DNA of 33,811 nucleotides, taken from contig JAACCR010000138.1 in the NCBI GenBank assembly GCA_009937205.1, positions 1 through 33,811 on the forward strand. The letters run 5' to 3'. Position numbers and translations under genes: made by a program. This document shows, one piece after another, positions 7,847-18,600 of this stretch. The first letter of the stretch is position 1; each line of letters opens with the position of its first letter. A model generated the notes under the pieces. That model saw nothing but the letters and a program-made list of their open reading frames with translations. It ran no database searches and had not been told where the DNA came from. The stretch comes from Methanobacteriota archaeon. Its GTDB lineage: Archaea > Thermoplasmatota > Poseidoniia > Poseidoniales > Poseidoniaceae.

Positions 7847-9298
7847 TCAAAGAGTACTTGGGCCACCAGGTGAGAGTTCAGGCAATTGCCTTAATTCTCC
7901 AAATAGTGCAGGTCCAGTAATGAATGTTCCAACTATTCCGATTTCTCCATTTGTATTGTGAGCCAATGCGATCCATGGTCTTCCTTCATCATCAAATTCA
8001 ACGTCGATGAAATCTCCAAATCCACCGCAGCGTACATTTCCACAATCATCAGTAATGTCTAGTGGGTCATCTGGTGAATTAACTGCAACAGTTGTAATCA
8101 ATGGATTTTCTGCGAATGCATCGGTCATAACCGACATGTAACCGCTCCATCCTCCATTGTCATCACCTTCACCGATATATCCTACGACGACTCTACCTTC
8201 TGCACCAGCAAAAATAGTAGGGAATCCAGTTTCATTTACTCCAGGTGGTGCCACCATCATAGGCTCTGACCATGTGTCTCCTTGGTCACGAGAATATGCC
8301 ATCCAGGGCATATCGTCAAGGCTAATCCATGAAGCGAATAGGTTGCCGGCATCATCTGCTGCTACAGCAACTTCATGGCTGTGCCAGCCTTCTTGCATTG
8401 GAACGTTTGTGGTAATCGTGTGTTCAGTCCAAGAATATCCACCATCTAAACTTCGATAGACAGCAGGTCCGTCACATGAAGGATTTCCTCGATATATTGC
8501 ACCATCAACAGATCCAGCTAGGTGACCATGTAATCCAGAACATTGAGCAGTTCCTATAGGATATCCTGGTCGTTGAATATCCCATGTTAATCCGCCATTC
8601 AGAGAACGTGAACATTGAGGACCCAAAGCAGAACTTCCAGTGTTGATACAGAATACAAAGATGGTGTCATAAGTTCCCTGCCCATCAACATCGGGCATTG
8701 AAGCAATAGATTGGTGATCTTGTGGAGTATAGTATCCCTCAGCTGTGAATGGAATAGACCATGTTTGTCCATCATCATCAGAATATTCAACGAACATAGC
8801 GGTCAGAGCATGCATGTCAAATTTTACAATTCGGTCAGTCCACTTATCGACATAGATGTAAGGGTCATTAGATGAAGGAACTTGTCCTATGTCAGGAAGT
8901 ACTGGATTAAATGGACCCATATTAGTCCATGTTTGACCTTGGTCCATCGATGTGTAGACCATGCTACCTCTACCGGCTCCACCAAAAGATGCGTAATGGA
9001 TTCCACCGGTTGATGTAACTCCAATTGTAGGTTCAAAAGTAGTATCTCCTATTCCGTAATAAGTTCCACTAACAGGGTATGGTGTTGAATTTCCAGTTAG
9101 GTTGTCATACCCGATTGTATCATTACTAGCATTTACTGCCCCAGAATAATGATACCATGATGTAGATGTGAATAATCCATCCAAAGGAGTGGTAATTTCC
9201 ACTACTTGTTCAACTTCATCATTTCCAAAGCATCCAGATAATGTAGCACTCATCATAAGGAGAGCAAACAAAATTGCAGGTGATTGACGTAGCCCCAT
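7847..9298 (-). CDS. Secreted lipoprotein with Asp-box (BNR/sialidase-like) repeats
   Basis: Lipobox 'SATLSGCFGN'. Five Asp-box-like motifs: SMDQGQTW, SDDDGQTW, SLNGGLTW, SLDGGYSW, SRDQGDTW. ORF open to 9355; Met at 9298 preferred. Confidence 0.8.
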   Translation of the reverse strand: MGLRQSPAILFALLMMSATLSGCFGNDEVEQVVEITTPLDGLFTSTSWYHYSGAVNASNDTIGYDNLTGNSTPYPVSGTYYGIGDTTFEPTIGVTSTGGIHYASFGGAGRGSMVYTSMDQGQTWTNMGPFNPVLPDIGQVPSSNDPYIYVDKWTDRIVKFDMHALTAMFVEYSDDDGQTWSIPFTAEGYYTPQDHQSIASMPDVDGQGTYDTIFVFCINTGSSALGPQCSRSLNGGLTWDIQRPGYPIGTAQCSGLHGHLAGSVDGAIYRGNPSCDGPAVYRSLDGGYSWTEHTITTNVPMQEGWHSHEVAVAADDAGNLFASWISLDDMPWMAYSRDQGDTWSEPMMVAPPGVNETGFPTIFAGAEGRVVVGYIGEGDDNGGWSGYMSVMTDAFAENPLITTVAVNSPDDPLDITDDCGNVRCGGFGDFIDVEFDDEGRPWIALAHNTNGEIGIVGTFITGPALFGELRQLPELSPGGPSTL

Positions 9299-9509
9299 AA
9301 TGTTGCGGGGAGGACAATTGCACATGATACTAACGGATAGATGGAATAAATTCACTTACCGTGTTATTGCTATAGCCTACATGACGTAGGGGAGAGTTCA
9401 AAGAGGGGAGGCGATTTGTCTAAAACACGGACTTAACCACTGTTATTGAAAATGCGAAGGTTGCATAACATTCAAACACCATTGGCATTAATTGTAAAAT
9501 CGGAGGGAT

Positions 9510-10907
9510 TTGATGTTCTTGATAATCGGCTCGGGAAACCTCGCAATACGTTTGGCTACTTGGTGCCAGAGTAGCAGAAGTTGCATCATCGTTGGTTTGA
9601 GCGAAAAGTTGCCAATTCAGCAACAAGACGAACTTGAAAATGTTGAAATTATGGCATTACCGTATGCTGTTTCATTGAATTCACTACCTCTTGGTGATAG
9701 GAGTCCAACAGCAGTACTATTGCTCGACCCAAGCGCTTCGGATGATTCTGACCCTATTCAAGCTTTGAATACAATGTGGCCAACTGTTCCAATTTTGACC
9801 ACATTACCGCTTGAGGGGGATGGAATTGATTTAGTTAGTATCGATGATGTTTCATTTGCAGCAATCCAAGATAGAATTCGAGCATGGGACCGGAACGATG
9901 GTTCAACTGTAGTGCAGCATTATCTTTCAAGCGTTCCTAGTGGGTCTAAGGTTGCAATCTTTTGCCACGATAACCCTGACCCAGATGCACTTGCTGCTGG
10001 TCTTGCAATTCATGAATTTGTCAATACTATGAGTCTTGATGCTAAATTATACCACGGTGGATTGATTGAACACCAACAAAACAGGGCGATGGTTCATCTG
10101 CTTGATATTCCAGTACGCCGCTTAATTCTAGATTGGGAGGTGGCTGATGTTCTTAGGGAGAGCGATGTGATTATCACTGTTGATTTCCATAGACCTGGTG
10201 CGAATAACATCCTGCCAGAGGATTGTGTGCCTCATATCATTATTGATCATCATAGTGTTGAAACTAGTGTCGCTGCCGACATCACAATGGTTCGTCCTGA
10301 ATTTTCTGCAACATCATCAATGGTTGCTAGTTTGTTGATGAGTATCAATTTTCCAATGGATTCTAGAGTTGCAACAGCATTAGCATTTGGAATAAGGACC
10401 GACACTTTGGGATTCACAAGAGACTTCAATGCGGTTGATATTAGGGCTTTGTCCTGGTTGAATGCATGGGTAGATTCAGACTTGCTCCGTTCTATAGAAG
10501 CACCACCACGCTCGCAACAAACTCTTGAATCGTTCAGTGAAGGGCTCAATAATAGGATTCTAGTTGGTAAGACTCTATTAGCACCGATTAGCCAAATGCC
10601 AAATCGCGATGCATTAGCTCAAATCGCCGATTTCTTACTTCCGACTGCAGATGTTGACAATGTCATCGTCTTTGGCCCAAGGCGCGGTAGAATCATTCTT
10701 TCAGCAAGAACTAGCAACCCTGACATCCACATCGGTCGTTTATTGGCGGAAAGATGGCCTGATGGACTTGCTGGAGGGCACAAAGCCCTAGCAGGTGGAC
10801 AAATTCCATTTGAAGTGCTATTGGATGAAGTAGTAGATGATGTAGATCAAGCAAGGGATGATGCATTGAAAGCCATAGCAATAGAACTTGAAAAAGTATT
10901 CAATTGA
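9510..10907 (+). CDS. DHH-family phosphoesterase with N-terminal RCK/TrkA-N-like domain
   Basis: N-terminal 'FLIIGSGNLAIRLA'; 'FCHDNPDPDALAAGLAI'; 'HIIIDHHSVE' DHH motif; C-terminal 'GGHKALAGGQIP' DHHA1-like. SD 'GGAGG' precedes the ATG. Confidence 0.9.
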   Translation: MMFLIIGSGNLAIRLATWCQSSRSCIIVGLSEKLPIQQQDELENVEIMALPYAVSLNSLPLGDRSPTAVLLLDPSASDDSDPIQALNTMWPTVPILTTLPLEGDGIDLVSIDDVSFAAIQDRIRAWDRNDGSTVVQHYLSSVPSGSKVAIFCHDNPDPDALAAGLAIHEFVNTMSLDAKLYHGGLIEHQQNRAMVHLLDIPVRRLILDWEVADVLRESDVIITVDFHRPGANNILPEDCVPHIIIDHHSVETSVAADITMVRPEFSATSSMVASLLMSINFPMDSRVATALAFGIRTDTLGFTRDFNAVDIRALSWLNAWVDSDLLRSIEAPPRSQQTLESFSEGLNNRILVGKTLLAPISQMPNRDALAQIADFLLPTADVDNVIVFGPRRGRIILSARTSNPDIHIGRLLAERWPDGLAGGHKALAGGQIPFEVLLDEVVDDVDQARDDALKAIAIELEKVFN

Positions 10908-10921
10908 ATCGGAGGGATTGA

Positions 10922-12082
10922 ATGACTAACTCGCCATTTATCGATATTAGCCCTAATTTACGCATTCTAGGACCCGCTCACGTTGCTACAGCAAGTGTGG
11001 AAGCAGTAAGGCATCATATTGCAGAATATCAACCAGACATAGTCGCTGTAGAATTATGTAAATCAAGACATGATGCTTTGAACAGTGATCGTAGATTAGA
11101 CAAAGAAGGATTGCTCAAAGTCGTCAAAGAAGGCAAGGCACCTCTAGTCCTAATCCAGTCTTTATTGGCTGCGGAGCAGAGGAAACTTGGTTTGGATGAA
11201 GGCCAGCAACCTGGTGCGGAATTAATCGCTGCAGTCGAAGCAGCAAAAGCAGCCGGCTTAGAAGTTGAATTAGTTGACAGGGATATCCAAGTTACATTGC
11301 GAAGAGCGTGGAAGAATATGCGATTCATAGAGAAGTTTAGAGTTCTAAAATCATTATTGGCTCAAGAAGATGAAGAAGAAGTGCCTGATGTCAACACACT
11401 TCTTGACGATAGTGATTTGTTATCTTCATTGATGGAGGAATTAAGAGGATTTTCTCCAGGAGCTGGTAAAGTCTTAATTGATGAAAGAGATGAATATTTA
11501 GCAACAAAAATTTCAGCTCTAAATTCAGACAAGAAGGTTTTGGCAGTAGTCGGTGCCGGTCATTTAGCGGGTATTGAGGAGTACTTAGTTGAGGATAAAT
11601 GTGATATTAATCGTGTAGAAGAATTACAAAGTCTTCCGCGAAAAACAGTCGCTATGAAAGTAATACCATGGGCGATACCAATGTTGGTAATGGGATTGAT
11701 GGCCTATTATTTGTCCACAGGTAGTGATATTGACTTGGTTCAATTTTTCACAGTTTGGACTGCAGCAAACGCTATTTTTGCTGCTATTGGATGTATTCTT
11801 GCAAGAGGCCACCCATTGGCGATACTAACAGCGGCACTTGCCTCTCCAATTACATCATTGAATCCGACACTAGCAGCGGGTTGGTTTGCAGGATATGTAC
11901 AATTAAAAATTGCAGAACCTAGTGCGGAAGATTTAGCAGATTTCCTGAAATTAGAGCGGCTTGGAATGTTTTGGTCAAATAAAGCTGGTAGAGTTTTGAT
12001 GGTCACAGCACTGACCAATCTTGGTAGTATGGCCGGTGCATGGGTTGCAGCAGCAGGATTACTCGGTGGATTTGGATTATAA
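10922..12082 (+). CDS. TraB/PrgY family protein with C-terminal TM segments
   Basis: 'LGPAHVATASVEAVRHHIAEYQPDIVAVELCKSRHDAL' and 'AVVGAGHLAGIEEYL'. SD 'cggaggg' 5' of the ATG. Confidence 0.88.
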   Translation: MTNSPFIDISPNLRILGPAHVATASVEAVRHHIAEYQPDIVAVELCKSRHDALNSDRRLDKEGLLKVVKEGKAPLVLIQSLLAAEQRKLGLDEGQQPGAELIAAVEAAKAAGLEVELVDRDIQVTLRRAWKNMRFIEKFRVLKSLLAQEDEEEVPDVNTLLDDSDLLSSLMEELRGFSPGAGKVLIDERDEYLATKISALNSDKKVLAVVGAGHLAGIEEYLVEDKCDINRVEELQSLPRKTVAMKVIPWAIPMLVMGLMAYYLSTGSDIDLVQFFTVWTAANAIFAAIGCILARGHPLAILTAALASPITSLNPTLAAGWFAGYVQLKIAEPSAEDLADFLKLERLGMFWSNKAGRVLMVTALTNLGSMAGAWVAAAGLLGGFGL

Positions 12083-12083
12083 C

Positions 12084-12947
12084 TCACCAATTATTGAGAA
12101 CTTTGAGCAAGTCAATATGCTCCTCAACATCATGAACACGTAGAATGTCTATGCCTTCATTATGGGCAAAGGCGGCGATTGCAAGAGTTCCAGATAATCG
12201 ATCATCTGTATTTGTTTTACCAGTTAATTGAGATATCATTGATTTTCTTGAAACTCCCCATAGGATGGAATAATTGTTGATTGCGCGAAACATTTCATGG
12301 TTTTGAAGTAATTCCACATTATGCTGGAGAGTTTTTCCAAAACCTATTCCTGGGTCCAAACAGATCAATTGTTCAGGATGTCCAGCCACGACCAATGCAT
12401 TTGCAATTTCTTTCAAGTTTTCTGAAACTTCTTTGCTACAGTTTTCGTAGGTTGGGTTTGCTTGCATGTTCTTTGGTTCACCTTGCATATGCATAATGCA
12501 AACAGCACAACCACTGTCAAGTACAACTTCAACCATTTCAGAGTCGCGTAGTCCAGATACATCATTTATCATATCGGCTCCCGCTGCAATCGCTTGCCGT
12601 GCGACTTCAGCTCTTCTTGTATCAATCGAAATCAATCCGTTTCGATTTGCTTGTCTTAATCCATTAATGACAGGAATTACTCTGTCAAGTTCTTCTTGCA
12701 CTGAAACAGTTTCAGCATTTGGCCTTGTCGATTCACCACCGACGTCAACCCAAGTTGCACCCTGCTTCCACATTTTCAATCCATTTTCAATCGCACAATC
12801 AAGACTGTCTTGCCTTGAGGCTGGATGGAAAGAATCAGGAGTGATATTGAGAATCCCCATTATTATGCAGGAATCTTCACCATTCCTCCGTAAAGCCGTA
12901 GAAACGACCTCTCGGCGGGAATCATTGGGTCTAGAGTCACGCCTCAT
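12084..12947 (-). CDS. folP: Dihydropteroate synthase
   Basis: 'IMGILNITPDSFHPASRQ', 'WVDVGGESTRPNA', 'ISIDTRRAEVARQAIAAGADMINDVSG', 'LDPGIGFGKTLQHN'. The start is uncertain: MRRDSRPND at 12947 avoids overlap with the divergent gene at 13000. Confidence 0.95.
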   Translation of the reverse strand: MRRDSRPNDSRREVVSTALRRNGEDSCIIMGILNITPDSFHPASRQDSLDCAIENGLKMWKQGATWVDVGGESTRPNAETVSVQEELDRVIPVINGLRQANRNGLISIDTRRAEVARQAIAAGADMINDVSGLRDSEMVEVVLDSGCAVCIMHMQGEPKNMQANPTYENCSKEVSENLKEIANALVVAGHPEQLICLDPGIGFGKTLQHNVELLQNHEMFRAINNYSILWGVSRKSMISQLTGKTNTDDRLSGTLAIAAFAHNEGIDILRVHDVEEHIDLLKVLNNW

Positions 12948-12999
12948 CGTCAAGGCCAGCGCGGCAGGTTTCATAAGATGTGACAGTGAAGCACTCCGT

Positions 13000-13656
13000 A
13001 TGTCCGAAGAGGCCGAAGTATTGGAATTTGAGGATGGAGCACCGATTATCCCCTCTCTTGAGGTAGATGACCCCAGTGAATCCAATCTCGAATTAGCCAA
13101 CCGCCTGATTGAAAGATTGAGTCCAGAAAACCGAGGTGCATTGAGAGAAATGATCTCTAAGAAAGGGTCATTTGGAGGCGGATTAGTGACTCTAATGGTA
13201 GTATTGTGGTGGTTAGCAGTAGATTCTGTAACCGATAATTTAGATGTTGGACTTTCCAAGTTCTTTGGTTTTAATTTCTCAGAAGTTGCACTTATCGTTA
13301 TTGGATTAGCCCTAATATCTTCCATTCTTAAAGACTTTAGCAGAGAACTTGGGCTATTAGCGCCTTCATTCATTTCTGGAGGCATGGTAATTTTCAGCGC
13401 ACTCTATGTCGCTGAACCGCTAATTAACGGACTATGGCCAAATGATTTTGACTTGAATGAAGGATTATTTAGAACAATTAGATTAACCATCCTATGGGTT
13501 GGTGTCACAATTGGAGCAAAATTATTAGTTGATTCTGCATTACTAATGTGGCTCAAACAATTCTGTGATGCTAAGGGAATTGATATTCAATCAAACAATC
13601 AAGAACCACCTCAAGAGATGACTGAAGATACTGATGTATTGACGGAATTCTTGTGA
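13000..13656 (+). CDS. Hypothetical multi-TM protein
   Basis: Start MSEEAEVLEFEDGAP at 13000 in the larger ORF 12466-13656; several hydrophobic helices. Confidence 0.65.
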   Translation: MSEEAEVLEFEDGAPIIPSLEVDDPSESNLELANRLIERLSPENRGALREMISKKGSFGGGLVTLMVVLWWLAVDSVTDNLDVGLSKFFGFNFSEVALIVIGLALISSILKDFSRELGLLAPSFISGGMVIFSALYVAEPLINGLWPNDFDLNEGLFRTIRLTILWVGVTIGAKLLVDSALLMWLKQFCDAKGIDIQSNNQEPPQEMTEDTDVLTEFL

Positions 13657-13678
13657 CGGCATCCTCTTGAAGGACTGA

Positions 13679-14263
13679 TTGTTGGCTTGCGGCATGGCAG
13701 GTGAGAGACTTGATATTTTGCGCCTAGGTTATCGTAGAGGACGTGACCCTCGCATCACCACTCATCTTGCACTTGTCGGAAGAGCGCTTGGCGCTGATAG
13801 ATTCCTACTAGCTGGTGATGATGATGAAAAGATGTTTGATAATGTTAAATCAGTCAATGCACGTTTTGGTGGCGATATGCAGTGCGAACATATCAAGAGT
13901 CCAATGAGTTGGCTTCGGAAATTTGTATCGGAAGATGCAGGCGATGGCGAGGCTGGAGTTGCGATCCATCTCACCATGTATGGTGAACCGTTTAGAGAAG
14001 CGATTCCTCGGATCAGGAGAGATAGACCTGTGGCGATAATTGTTGGTGGTGCCAAAGTACCCGGTGATGTTTACAAATTATCACAATATAATGTAGCAGT
14101 TGGAAATCAACCACATTCGGAAGTAGCTGCTTTAGCCCTCTTTCTCGATGCATGGTATGGAGAGGCTGCAAGCGAAAGGAATTTTGATGGTGCCCGCTTG
14201 ATAATCGAACCAACTCCAGATGGTAAGAAAGTTATAGATTTAGAGCGCCAAGAAGAAGAGTGA
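13679..14263 (+). CDS. trm56: tRNA (cytidine-2'-O-)-methyltransferase, Trm56 family
   Basis: 'LRLGYRRGRDPRITTHLALVGRALGADRF', 'IVGGAKVPGDVYKLSQYNVAVGNQPHSEVAALALFLD'. This is a SPOUT knot in the archaeal Trm56 pattern. Confidence 0.9.
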   Translation: MLACGMAGERLDILRLGYRRGRDPRITTHLALVGRALGADRFLLAGDDDEKMFDNVKSVNARFGGDMQCEHIKSPMSWLRKFVSEDAGDGEAGVAIHLTMYGEPFREAIPRIRRDRPVAIIVGGAKVPGDVYKLSQYNVAVGNQPHSEVAALALFLDAWYGEAASERNFDGARLIIEPTPDGKKVIDLERQEEE

Positions 14264-14277
14264 GTATATTCTTACTC
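14258..14277. promoter_or_regulatory. TATA-centred palindrome, copy 2
   Basis: GAGTGAG-tatatt-CTTACTC; contains GTGAGTATATTCTTAC (14260-14275), 15/16 identical to 6465-6480. Overlaps the trm56 stop codon and lies upstream of carA. Confidence 0.35.
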
Positions 14278-14381
14278 AGTGCACTTATTGATATTACTAC
14301 TTTGTAATAGTTGAATGCGTTTTGTTTGAAAATCTATGTTTTTCATACCTAATGATTATGAGTCGCCGGTAACGACCAAAG

Positions 14382-15692
14382 TTGATGTCGGGAGACGGTT
14401 CGCAGTACGGCAGTTTCTCCCCCGGCTCTAGATGCCGTGGAGTTGGCACCACTCCCACCTTTTTTGATGCCGCAGATGGACTGGTTTCCGGCGATGAATT
14501 ACCACCTTCTGCAAGCGGTGAAGGAATCCTATTAACTGCGGATGGTGGCCGTTATGAGGGTTCACTTTTCGGTGCAGAAAAACATGGTGAAGGCGAATTG
14601 GTATTTACAACTGGAATGATGGGGTATCAAGAGTCATTGACAGACCCATCATTCGCTGGACAAGTGCTAACCTTTACTTATCCATTGATTGGAAACTACG
14701 GTATTCATCAAGGAAAGTCTGAGTCATCTAGTGTCTGGCCACGTGGAATTGTAGTCCGCCATGCAATGACTCAACCCGACCATCGCGATTCAATTGCAAC
14801 TATTGGAGAATTGATGAGGTTGCATGGAGTTCCTGGAATCGAGGGCATTGATACGAGATCTATCACTCGCAGAGTTAGGGAACTTGGAACTGTGTTGTGC
14901 GTGTTTGGTCCTAAGGATGCAGAACAACAACTCAATGCAAGATTGCAACAAATGACCTCGCCAGATTTGGAAGACCTCGTTGATGAAGTATCAATCAATT
15001 CACCAGTTATTCTCAACGAGGGTGCAGTCGATGAGTTAAATCGGCCACTACCCCGCCTTGGAGCCTTGGATTGTGGAATCAAGTATAATATTCTGAGAAA
15101 TCTTTGCCGTCACTTTGAAGTTGTTTGGTGTCCACCTAATACTGACTTTAACACATTGAAAAATAATTATCAAATCGATGCATTATTCTGTTCAAATGGG
15201 CCAGGTGACCCTGCTCATGGTGGAATGGCAAATCATGCTAAGAATACACTGGCCGCTGCTGTAAAGGACCATATGCCAGTTATGGGGATTTGTTTGGGGC
15301 ATCAATTGATGGGACTTGCTTCTGGTTTGCAGACCTACAAAATGCGATATGGACACCGCGGTGCAAATCAACCAGTGGTTGACTTAGCGGATGGCACAGT
15401 TTTAATCACTAGTCAAAACCATGGTTTCGCAGTCGCTGACCCCGAATCTGGAATGTTAGCAGCTCATCCAAGTGGAGCCTGTTCACAGTTGGTTGAAAGC
15501 CAGCATGGAGCAGAGGTCAAAGTTCGCTATGTCAATGCTAATGACAGAACAGTTGAGGGATTAGATATCGTAGGACATCCATCATTTACAGTTCAATTTC
15601 ATCCTGAAGCATGCCCCGGTCCTAATGATGCTGCACCTTTATTCCAACGCTTTAGAGAAATAGTCGATTCTCATATGGGAGGTGGATTGTAA
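14382..15692 (+). CDS. carA: Carbamoyl-phosphate synthase small subunit
   Basis: 'GICLGHQLMGLASG' GATase Cys, 'QFHPEA', 'IEGIDTRSITRRVRELGT'. Starts at TTG or the adjacent ATG. Confidence 0.97.
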   Translation: MMSGDGSQYGSFSPGSRCRGVGTTPTFFDAADGLVSGDELPPSASGEGILLTADGGRYEGSLFGAEKHGEGELVFTTGMMGYQESLTDPSFAGQVLTFTYPLIGNYGIHQGKSESSSVWPRGIVVRHAMTQPDHRDSIATIGELMRLHGVPGIEGIDTRSITRRVRELGTVLCVFGPKDAEQQLNARLQQMTSPDLEDLVDEVSINSPVILNEGAVDELNRPLPRLGALDCGIKYNILRNLCRHFEVVWCPPNTDFNTLKNNYQIDALFCSNGPGDPAHGGMANHAKNTLAAAVKDHMPVMGICLGHQLMGLASGLQTYKMRYGHRGANQPVVDLADGTVLITSQNHGFAVADPESGMLAAHPSGACSQLVESQHGAEVKVRYVNANDRTVEGLDIVGHPSFTVQFHPEACPGPNDAAPLFQRFREIVDSHMGGGL

Positions 15693-18600
15693 TGCCAAGG
15701 CGAGATGACCTAGAAACAATTCTCGTTCTTGGTAGCGGTCCGATAAAAATTGGTCAGGCTGCAGAGTTTGACTTTTCTCGGAGTCAAGCAGTAAAGGCAT
15801 GGCGAGAGGATGGGTATCGTGTTATTTTGGTTAATTCTAATCCAGCAACGATTCAAAATGATCCGGAGATGGCAGATGTAGTGTATATTGAACCCCTGCT
15901 GCCAGAAACAATAAAGAGAATCATGGAAATTGAGAAACCATGTGCATTATTGGCAGGAATGGGTGGACAAACCGCTCTAAATATTGCTAGTGAATTAGCA
16001 CATAATGGTACTTTAGAAGAATTAGGCATTGAGTTGATTGGTTCTGATTTAGATGCAATTGATAAGGCGGAAGATAGACAATTATTCAATGACGTCTGTG
16101 AGTCTATAGGTTTGCCATTGAGTGAAGCTATCGCTTGTAATACCATGGATGAGGTTATTGCAGCAGCAGAACAATTAGCATCTTGGCCGATTTTAATACG
16201 ACCTGCATTTACTCTGGGTGGCCTTGGTGGTGGAACTGCCTGGGATATGGGGCAATTAGTAGAAATCGCTACGTTGGGTCTTAGAAATTCAAGGATAAGC
16301 CAAGTTCTTATCGAGGAATCAATTCTCGGGTGGCAAGAATTGGAATATGAGGTCATGAGGGACGATGCAGACAATGCAATCATCGTTTGTACAATGGAAA
16401 ACATTGACCCGATGGGCGTTCATACTGGAGAATCAACTGTCGTTGCACCACTTCAATCATTCAGCGATGCAGACCACCAAATATTACGAGATCAAGCACT
16501 TAAATTAATTCGGGCCCTGAATATCAAGGGTGGTTGTAATGTTCAATTTGCTTTCAACCAATCAACTGGTGAAATTAGAGTAATTGAAGTCAATCCTCGC
16601 GTTTCACGTTCTTCAGCACTTGCCAGTAAAGCCACAGGATATCCAATTGCTCGCATGGGTGCGAAGATTGCAGTAGGCTATACTCTTGATGAATTACCAA
16701 ATCCAATTACTGGTGAGGGAACGACTGCTGCTTTTGAACCAACTCTAGATTATTGTGTTGTCAAAATACCGCGTTGGCCATTTGACAAATTCCGAACTGC
16801 GGATAGAACTCTAGGTACAAGCATGAAATCTACCGGTGAAGTAATGGCCATAGGGCGTAACTTTGAGGAGGCTTTCCTCAAGGCTTGGGCCAGCCTTGAA
16901 CAAGGTTATGCGTATCCAAGGCCTCTGACAAGAGCGGATGAATCAGAAGGTGAAGGTATGGCTTCAAGGGCTTTAGAGGAACTTCCAGATAGCCTTCTTG
17001 TAGAATGGTGCAGAGTTGCAACAGATCGTAGAATGGGTGCTTTAATTGAAGCCTTTAGGCGTGGCTGGAGTGTAGAGAAAGTTCATGAGATTACTAGAAT
17101 CACTAGATGGTTCCTTTATCGCTTCGAGAATATTGCTCAAATCGAAGCAGAAATATCCGCAACTGAATCATTACCAAGCCAATTAGAATATAGTCAAATT
17201 AGGAATTGGAAGAGCCACGGGTTCAGTGATGCGCACATTGCAGATGCACTAGCTAAATTCCCTGCATCAGGTCCAAAATCACTGCAAAGCGGACATGATG
17301 AGCAAGCGGTAATGCTGCGCCGTCACGAACTAGGGCTACATCCAAAATACAGAATGGTAGATTCTTGTGCGGCCGAATTTGCTGCTAAGACTCCTTATTA
17401 TTATTCAACATATGAAATTAATGACGATTTAGGAATAGATAAATTACCAAATTTGGAAAATAGAACAAAGCAGCGATTGGTTGCAATCGGTTCAGGGCCT
17501 ATTAGAATTGGACAAGGTATTGAATTTGATTATGGTTGCGTACACGCAGTTAAGGCGATACGCGAAGCAGGTCACGATGCAATATTGATAAATAATAATC
17601 CTGAAACAGTATCTACTGATTTTGATACCTCTGATCGATTATACTTTGAACCTTTAACATTAGAATATGTATCTGAAATCTTGTTACGTGAGAATGCACA
17701 TGGAATCTTGTTGCAGTTTGGAGGACAAACTGCAATTAATTTGGCAGAACCATTACAACAAAGAATGCCACATTTGGAAACACTAGGGCTAGAATTGAGT
17801 ATAATGGGCACTTCGTGTGATGCTATTGATGAAGCGAGTGATAGAGATCGATTTGAGAAGTTTGCCAAGCGTAATGGAATTCGCATGCCACGTGGACAAA
17901 CCGGAACTACAGCTGATGATGTACGCGAGGCGATTAGGAACATTGGTTTCCCAGTATTGATCCGACCATCCTATGTTCTTGGCGGGAGAGGGATGGAGAT
18001 ACTTTCAAATGATAAGCAAGTAAATGCTTACTTAGAAGAGGCTTACTTAGCCCCAGACAAACCATTACTAATCGATGAATATCTTGGCCATGCTACTGAA
18101 CTTGATGTTGATGCTGCTGCTGATGGTGAGCAAGTATTGGTCGGTGCGATAATGGAGCATCTAGAACAAGCCGGAATACATTCAGGAGATTCAACTTGTT
18201 TCATCCCAACACAGAATATTTCACAAGAGATGCTGAAAAGGGTTGAGGAACAAACAAAGATCATCGGTTTGAAACTAAAAATAAAGGGTTGCTATAATAT
18301 TCAATTTGCAATTCAAGGCGATAACTTATACTGTTTAGAAGTGAACCCACGTTCATCTAGAACCGTTCCATTCGTTGCTAAGTCCACTGGTTTACCAATG
18401 GCAAGAATCGCTGCAAGAATCACAATCGGCATTCCGTTATCACAACAGGAAATACCTCGTCGTACAACAGGCCATGTTTGTGTTAAGGCACCAGTTTTCC
18501 CATTCATTAAGTTAAGAGGTTTAGACCCTGCACCCGGCCCTGAGATGAAATCAACCGGAGAGGTATTTGGTTCAGATACTAGGGCTGACCTGGCATATCT

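Noticed and set aside
9376-9390. Short inverted repeat CCTAC-atgac-GTAGG upstream of the DHH gene
   Set aside because: Five-bp arms are too short to support without comparative data.
12466-12999. Long N-terminal extension of plus-strand ORF 12466-13656
   Set aside because: It is antisense to the clear FolP coding region. The MSEEAEV start at 13000 gives a coherent membrane protein without overlap.
12948-13385. N-terminal extension of the minus-strand FolP ORF to 13385
   Set aside because: It is low-complexity Ser/Asn/Arg sequence antisense to the membrane protein gene. FolP starts around 12947.
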